Shown one piece after another: positions 28,571 through 32,075 of a DNA stretch of 32,075 nt. The notes under the pieces are model-generated. The model saw nothing but the letters and a program-made list of their open reading frames with translations, was not told where the DNA came from and did no database searches. This DNA is from Pseudomonadota bacterium (GTDB lineage Bacteria > Pseudomonadota > Alphaproteobacteria > UBA9219 > RGZA01), in assembly GCA_016195205.1 (NCBI GenBank), contig JACQAB010000066.1:1-32075 (forward strand). Reading direction: 5' to 3'. The translations under genes were made by a program, and so were the position numbers. Position 1 is the first letter of the stretch. Every line of letters starts with the position of its first letter.

Positions 28571-29657
28571 CCAACACTGAAAACCCATAATGCCGCAGCC
28601 AGCGCAAATCGGCCTCGAAGAAGGTTCTTAAATCGGGAATGCCGTATTTCAGCATCGCCAGGCGCTCGACGCCCATGCCGAAGGCGAAACCCTGGTATTT
28701 GGCAGGGTCGATGTTGCAATTGTTCAGCACCTTGCCATGCACCATGCCGCAGCCCAGCACCTCCAGCCAGTCGTCGCCCTCGCCGATTTTTATTTTGCCG
28801 CCGGGGCGTGAGCAGCCGATATCAACCTCGGCCGAAGGCTCGGTGAACGGGAAGTAAGACGGGCGGAAACGCACCTTCAAATCGGGCACGCCGAAAAAAC
28901 CGCGCAGGAAATCCATCAGCACGCCCTTCAGATGGCCCATATGGGTAGTCTCGTCGATCACCAAGCCTTCCACCTGATGGAACATGGGAGCGTGGGTCTG
29001 GTCGAAATCGCGGCGGAACACGCGTCCCGGCGCCAGGATGCGGATCGGCGGCTTGCTTTGCAGCATGGTGCGCACTTGGACGGGAGAAGTGTGAGTGCGA
29101 AGAACCATGGGGGCTTGGGGGCTTGGGGACTCGGGGTTCGAGCTTTCCAACCCCCCAGCCCCCGAGTCCCCCAGCCCCAGATAAAACGTATCCTGCATCT
29201 GGCGCGCCGGATGGTCAGGCGGCATGTTCAAGGCCGCAAAGTTATAAAAATCGCTCTCGATGTCGGGGCCTTCGGCAACGCTGAAACCCAGCGGCGACAG
29301 CAGCGCCACGATATCGGCGATGGTGCGGGAAATGGGGTGGATCGCGCCCTTGTCTTCCGGGCGCACACTTAAAGTGACATCGGCTTTTTCCGACATCAGC
29401 CGCGCATCCAGCGCCGCCGTGCCCAGCTTGGCCTTGCGCGCCTCGATCAAATTTTCCAGCTCGGACTTCAGCACGTTGATGCGCGCGCCGAAATCCTTGC
29501 GCTCGGTTTCCGGCAGGGTGCCCAGCGTTTTCAGAAGCTCGGTGACGCGGCCCTTTTTGCCCAGGGCCGACACGCGCGCCTCTTCCAGCGCGGCGATGTC
29601 ATTCGCGGCCTCGACGGCCTGCTGGACTTCGGATTTAAGGGTGGAGAGGTCCGTCAT
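28563..29657 (-). CDS. pheS: Phenylalanyl-tRNA synthetase alpha subunit with an in-frame palindromic insert
   Basis: 364 residues. N-terminal coiled-coil (1-90), then class II core: motif region MPPDHPARQMQDTFYL, RTHTSPVQVRTM, PGRVFRRDFDQTHAPMFHQ (in part), FRPSYFPFTEPSAEVDI and GFAFGMGVERLAMLKYGI (motif 3). Residues 160-183 (LGDSGAGGLESSNPES...PQAP) split the DTFYL-x-RTHTSPVQ junction that in relatives is only a few residues long, and are coded by the G-arm/C-arm palindrome. The start lacks a ribosome site because a palindrome ends 3 bases upstream. Confidence 0.95.
   Translation of the reverse strand: MTDLSTLKSEVQQAVEAANDIAALEEARVSALGKKGRVTELLKTLGTLPETERKDFGARINVLKSELENLIEARKAKLGTAALDARLMSEKADVTLSVRPEDKGAIHPISRTIADIVALLSPLGFSVAEGPDIESDFYNFAALNMPPDHPARQMQDTFYLGLGDSGAGGLESSNPESPSPQAPMVLRTHTSPVQVRTMLQSKPPIRILAPGRVFRRDFDQTHAPMFHQVEGLVIDETTHMGHLKGVLMDFLRGFFGVPDLKVRFRPSYFPFTEPSAEVDIGCSRPGGKIKIGEGDDWLEVLGCGMVHGKVLNNCNIDPAKYQGFAFGMGVERLAMLKYGIPDLRTFFEADLRWLRHYGFSVLGD
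29109..29178. repeat. G-arm/C-arm palindrome inside pheS
   Basis: 28-base arms (GGGGGCTTGGGGGCTTGG... and ...AGCCCCCGAGTCCCCCAG) with a 14-base loop; in frame. Both this and the aguA copy code a Gly-rich arm followed by a Pro-Ser-rich arm. Confidence 0.85.
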
Positions 29658-29660
29658 GGC

Positions 29661-29728
29661 GGGACTGGGGACTGGGGACTGGGAACTTGAGAAACTTTAC
29701 TAGTCCCCAGTCCCTGATCCCTAGTCCC
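29661..29728. repeat. GGGACTG heptad palindrome between rplT and pheS
   Basis: Left arm has four GGGACTG-like heptads, right arm the complement with variants, 13-base loop, then T6 on the plus strand. It ends 3 bases before pheS and 4 bases after rplT. Confidence 0.85.
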
Positions 29729-29732
29729 TTTT

Positions 29733-30107
29733 TTAGGCGGCTTTCTTTTGGCTTTTCAGCGCTTCGCCGGCTTTCTGGGCGAGAGCGGCGAAGTTCTGCG
29801 GCTCGGCGATGGCGATTTCGGCCAGCATCTTGCGGTTCAGCGTCACCCCGGCCAGCTTCAGCCCGTTCATGAGGCGGGCATAGGTCAACCCGTGCTGGCG
29901 CGCACCGGCGTTGATGCGCACGATCCACAGCTTGCGGAACTCGCGCTTGCGGTTGCGGCGGTCACGGTAGGCATAGCGCAGGGCCTTTTCGACCTTCTCG
30001 ATGGCGATGCGGAAGCAGGTGCTGGCGCGGCCGCGATAGCTTTTGCCCAGCTTGACCATTTTGCGGTGACGGGCGTGGGTGGTGACGCCGCGTTTTACTC
30101 TGGCCAT
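29733..30107 (-). CDS. rplT: 50S ribosomal protein L20
   Basis: 124 residues (MARVKRGVTTHARHRKMVKLGKSY...), full length for the family, with the basic N-terminal extension that enters the 23S rRNA. AAGGAGAAAACC precedes the ATG. Follows rpmI with a palindrome-filled 98-base gap. Confidence 0.98.
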   Translation of the reverse strand: MARVKRGVTTHARHRKMVKLGKSYRGRASTCFRIAIEKVEKALRYAYRDRRNRKREFRKLWIVRINAGARQHGLTYARLMNGLKLAGVTLNRKMLAEIAIAEPQNFAALAQKAGEALKSQKKAA

Positions 30108-30125
30108 GGTTTTCTCCTTGAAATT

Positions 30126-30200
30126 AGGGGCTGAGGGGCTGGGGGACTCGGGGGGATTAAACTTTTTCTCAACCCCTTAGCCCCTGAGTCCCTTAGCCCC
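30126..30200. repeat. GGGGCTGA octad palindrome between rpmI and rplT
   Basis: Arms of GGGGCTGA/GGGGCTGG/GGGACTCG units and the complement, 17-base centre. Five bases from the rpmI stop. Intergenic member of the aguA/pheS class. Confidence 0.85.
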
Positions 30201-30205
30201 GATGT

Positions 30206-30406
30206 TTAGTCGTTGCGTAAAAAATGACGGATGATGTTGTCGCCGTCGGTTTTGAACAGCACCTTGGTGCCGCGCGCCTTGCGCTTCATGTCCTGCGGGC
30301 GCTTGCGCATGCCGTGACGCTTGCGGCTGTGCTGGGCTTTGACTTTGCCGGTGGCCGTGATTTTAAAACGCTTCTTGGCCCCGGAATGGGTTTTTAACTT
30401 GGGCAT
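30206..30406 (-). CDS. rpmI: 50S ribosomal protein L35
   Basis: 66 residues (MPKLKTHSGAKKRFKITATGKVKAQHSRKRHGM, in part), normal length and basic. CGGAGA precedes the ATG. First gene of the rpmI-rplT-pheS set here; infC is not in the window. Confidence 0.98.
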   Translation of the reverse strand: MPKLKTHSGAKKRFKITATGKVKAQHSRKRHGMRKRPQDMKRKARGTKVLFKTDGDNIIRHFLRND

Positions 30407-30437
30407 TTGGTTCTCCGTATAAGGGTCAATCGGAACG

Positions 30438-30455
30438 TCAGGCAGCCCTGCCTGA
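30438..30455 (-). promoter_or_regulatory. Leader hairpin of rpmI
   Basis: TCAGGCAG, CC, CTGCCTGA: 8-bp inverted repeat 32 bases before the rpmI start, in the 5' leader of the ribosomal-protein transcript. L20 is known to repress its own operon by leader binding in other bacteria; whether this stem does that is open. A TTGCCC-N18-TATGAC promoter-like pair lies upstream at about 30480-30509 (minus strand). Confidence 0.35.
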
Positions 30456-30618
30456 GGCGTTACCGAAGGCCGCTGTCATAGCAAAAACCCGGCCTTAAGG
30501 GCAAGCGCCTTGAAAAAGAAGGGGTTAGGCAGCGGGCGTTAACGAATAATCTCCCGTCCCGTTATGCCTTCTTTAAACAAGGTTTTTTAAAATCGGGGTC
30601 CAAATAAGGGAGGTCCTT

Positions 30619-30738
30619 GTGCGTCATGTTTTTATCACCTTGCTTTTCGCTCTGGCCATGGTTGCCGGCAATTTTTCCGGCATGTCGGCCGATGCGGGCG
30701 TGAAGCATCATTCTTCTCATCACAGCCATATCCGCTAA
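30619..30738 (+). CDS. 39-residue exported His-rich peptide
   Basis: GTG start 5 bases after GGGAGG. MRHVFITLLFALAMVAG is a signal peptide (cut near MSA-DA), leaving about 15 residues, DAGVKHHSSHHSHIR, with five His. Likely periplasmic, possibly binding Ni, Zn or Cu. Nothing follows before the malic enzyme gene, which converges from the other side. Confidence 0.6.
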   Translation: MRHVFITLLFALAMVAGNFSGMSADAGVKHHSSHHSHIR

Positions 30739-30753
30739 TTAATCTGCCGCGGT

Positions 30754-32075
30754 TTAGGCGATTTTCACGATCTTGGCCCCGGCGGGTTTTTCTTCCACGC
30801 CAATCGCCTCATGCGCGGCAAAGGCCGCGGCGGTGACGATGTCCGACACCGTGGCGCCCATGCCCACGATCTGCGCCGGATGCTCAAGGCCCTGCAGCAA
30901 CGGGCCGATCACCGTGCCCTGCTTGGCCACCATCACCTTCTGCAAAAGCTTGGCGGCGATGTTCGCGGTCTGCAGGCTGGGCATCAGCAGCACATTAGCC
31001 GGCCCTTTCAGGCGCGAGAAGGGATAAAGCCGCTTCATCAAATCGTAATCCAGGGCCACGTCGGGCGCCATTTCACCCTCGTATTCAAAACCTACTTCCA
31101 ACTCGTCCAGCTTGGCCACGGTTTCGCGCATGAAGGCGGCGCGTTCGTCATGCACCTGACCGAAGGTGGAATAGGAAAGGATCGCCACACGCGGCGTCTG
31201 CCCCATGCGTTCGGCGAAGGCGGCCGAGCGCATGGCGATTTCGGCCATACGTCCGGCGCTGACCGCCGGCCCCACCGCCGTATCGGCCAGGAAAATAGTG
31301 CGGTTCGGCATAATGCACACTGAAATGCCGAAGGCCGAATGCGGCCCGCGCGCGTCGATGGATTTTTTAATGTCGTCATAGCAGACCGCGAAATTGCGGC
31401 TGAGACCAGTGACCATGGCGTCGGCGTCGCCATGCGCCACCATGCAGGCGGCAAATACATTGCGCTGCTGGTTGACCATGCGCTGGCAGTCGCGCAGCAA
31501 CAGCCCGCGGCGTTGCAGGCGCTTGAACAAGAATTCGGTATAGCGCGTGTTATGCGCGGAAAGCCGGGCGTTGTGAATCTCGATGCCCTCGCCGGTGATC
31601 AGGCCCATCTGGTGCACGCGTTCTTTCACCACTTCTTCGCGCGCGATCAGCACCGGCGTGCCATAACCCGCGTCACGGAAGGCAATGGCGGCGCGGATCA
31701 TGCGCTCTTCCTCGCCCTCGGCAAACACCACCCTTTGAGGGTTGTTGCGCAACCGCGTGAAAATCAGCTCCAGCGTGTCGGCGGTGGGATCGAGGCGCGC
31801 GCGCAGCGCCGTGCGGAAGGCTTTTTCGTTTTCGATCTTCTTGCGCGCCACGCCGCTGGCTACCGCCGCCTTGGCCACCGCGGTAGGTATTTCGACGATC
31901 AGGCGCGGATCAAACGGCACCGGGATGATGTATTCCGGCCCATAGCGCAACCGCTTGCCATAGGCGGCATCGACCTCGTCGGGCACGTCTTCGCGAGCGA
32001 GAGCCGCCAAAGCCTTGGCGGCAGCCAGCTTCATGTCGTCGTTGATGGTGCGGGCGCGCACATCCAAAGCGCCGC
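30754..32075 (-). CDS. maeB: NADP-dependent malic enzyme, C-terminal part with phosphotransacetylase domain (5' end beyond the window)
   Basis: The frame is open to the right edge (GALDVRARTINDDMKLAAAKALA), which is the end of the malic enzyme NAD-binding domain. From about residue 110 of the visible part comes a phosphotransacetylase-like domain (RVVFAEGEEERMIRAAI, CMVAHGDADAMVTGLSRNF, IFLADTAVGPAVSAGRMAEIA, ILSYSTFGQVHDERA, GPANVLLMPSLQTANI). The fused form makes pyruvate from malate; the PTA-like part is regulatory. No terminator is visible after the stop. Confidence 0.95.
   Translation of the reverse strand, partial: GALDVRARTINDDMKLAAAKALAALAREDVPDEVDAAYGKRLRYGPEYIIPVPFDPRLIVEIPTAVAKAAVASGVARKKIENEKAFRTALRARLDPTADTLELIFTRLRNNPQRVVFAEGEEERMIRAAIAFRDAGYGTPVLIAREEVVKERVHQMGLITGEGIEIHNARLSAHNTRYTEFLFKRLQRRGLLLRDCQRMVNQQRNVFAACMVAHGDADAMVTGLSRNFAVCYDDIKKSIDARGPHSAFGISVCIMPNRTIFLADTAVGPAVSAGRMAEIAMRSAAFAERMGQTPRVAILSYSTFGQVHDERAAFMRETVAKLDELEVGFEYEGEMAPDVALDYDLMKRLYPFSRLKGPANVLLMPSLQTANIAAKLLQKVMVAKQGTVIGPLLQGLEHPAQIVGMGATVSDIVTAAAFAAHEAIGVEEKPAGAKIVKIA

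Noticed and set aside
29661..29734. Intrinsic terminator because of the T6 after the GGGACTG palindrome
   Set aside because: The T-run follows on the plus strand, whereas all genes around it are on the minus strand.
18107..30200. CRISPR array
   Set aside because: The repeats are single palindromes at scattered places; there are no regular spacers and no cas genes.

Overview
The window looks like a chromosomal segment of an alphaproteobacterium. Evidence: the rpmI-rplT-pheS order, a fused malic enzyme/phosphotransacetylase, a hybrid HemF/polyamine core, an ECF sigma factor of the SigF type with an NrsF (DUF1109) partner, and the general codon and G+C character. I cannot name a genus; it may be a deep-branching or environmental lineage.

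Layout. (1) 1-346: truncated response regulator. 347-930 holds no secure gene, only a decayed-looking reading frame and hairpins. (2) 932-3097: leftward operon of a secreted cytochrome P460-type protein and two tandem paralogous small secreted proteins; then a secreted Ig-like protein (3243-4256). (3) 4487-7806: rightward cluster of two asparagine-synthase-like PP-loop proteins without a glutaminase domain, an unknown protein and a cupin. (4) 7923-15523: a 7.5 kb island lying between a 45 bp copy of the 3' part of tRNA-Lys and the intact tRNA-Lys(CUU). It carries doxX, sigF-nrsF, a bufferin RiPP operon (bufABC: DUF2282 precursor, MNIO/DUF692 enzyme, DUF2063 partner), and a MerT-MerP-GDCCVxC-DUF255/DsbD_N operon with a new 42-residue Cys-rich membrane peptide at its head. 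Three exact GTAACC-N16-CGAA promoters (minus strand before doxX, plus strand before bufA, plus strand inside the end of bufC) tie these transcription units to the island's own sigma factor. (5) 15688-21273: hemF, a hypothetical gene, aguB, aguA, a hypothetical gene and an ODC-fold decarboxylase (putrescine synthesis by two routes). (6) 21274-23423: repeat-rich, gene-poor. (7) 23424-30406: pheT, two paralogous small genes on the opposite strand (the second frameshifted), glycerate 2-kinase, pheS, rplT, rpmI. (8) a 39-residue His-rich exported peptide and the 3' part of a malic enzyme.

Two things stand out. First, the self-contained SigF metal-stress island with its tRNA attachment-site duplication. 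Second, several families of palindromic repeats that occur between genes and also IN FRAME inside conserved enzymes: hemF, aguA, pheS and, at three separate sites, pheT (one element nested inside another). These resemble in principle the Rickettsia palindromic elements and make PheT roughly 90 residues longer than usual. A heptad/octad-built class of long hairpins sits exactly at gene junctions, supplying the stop codon of the upstream gene and replacing the Shine-Dalgarno region of the downstream gene.
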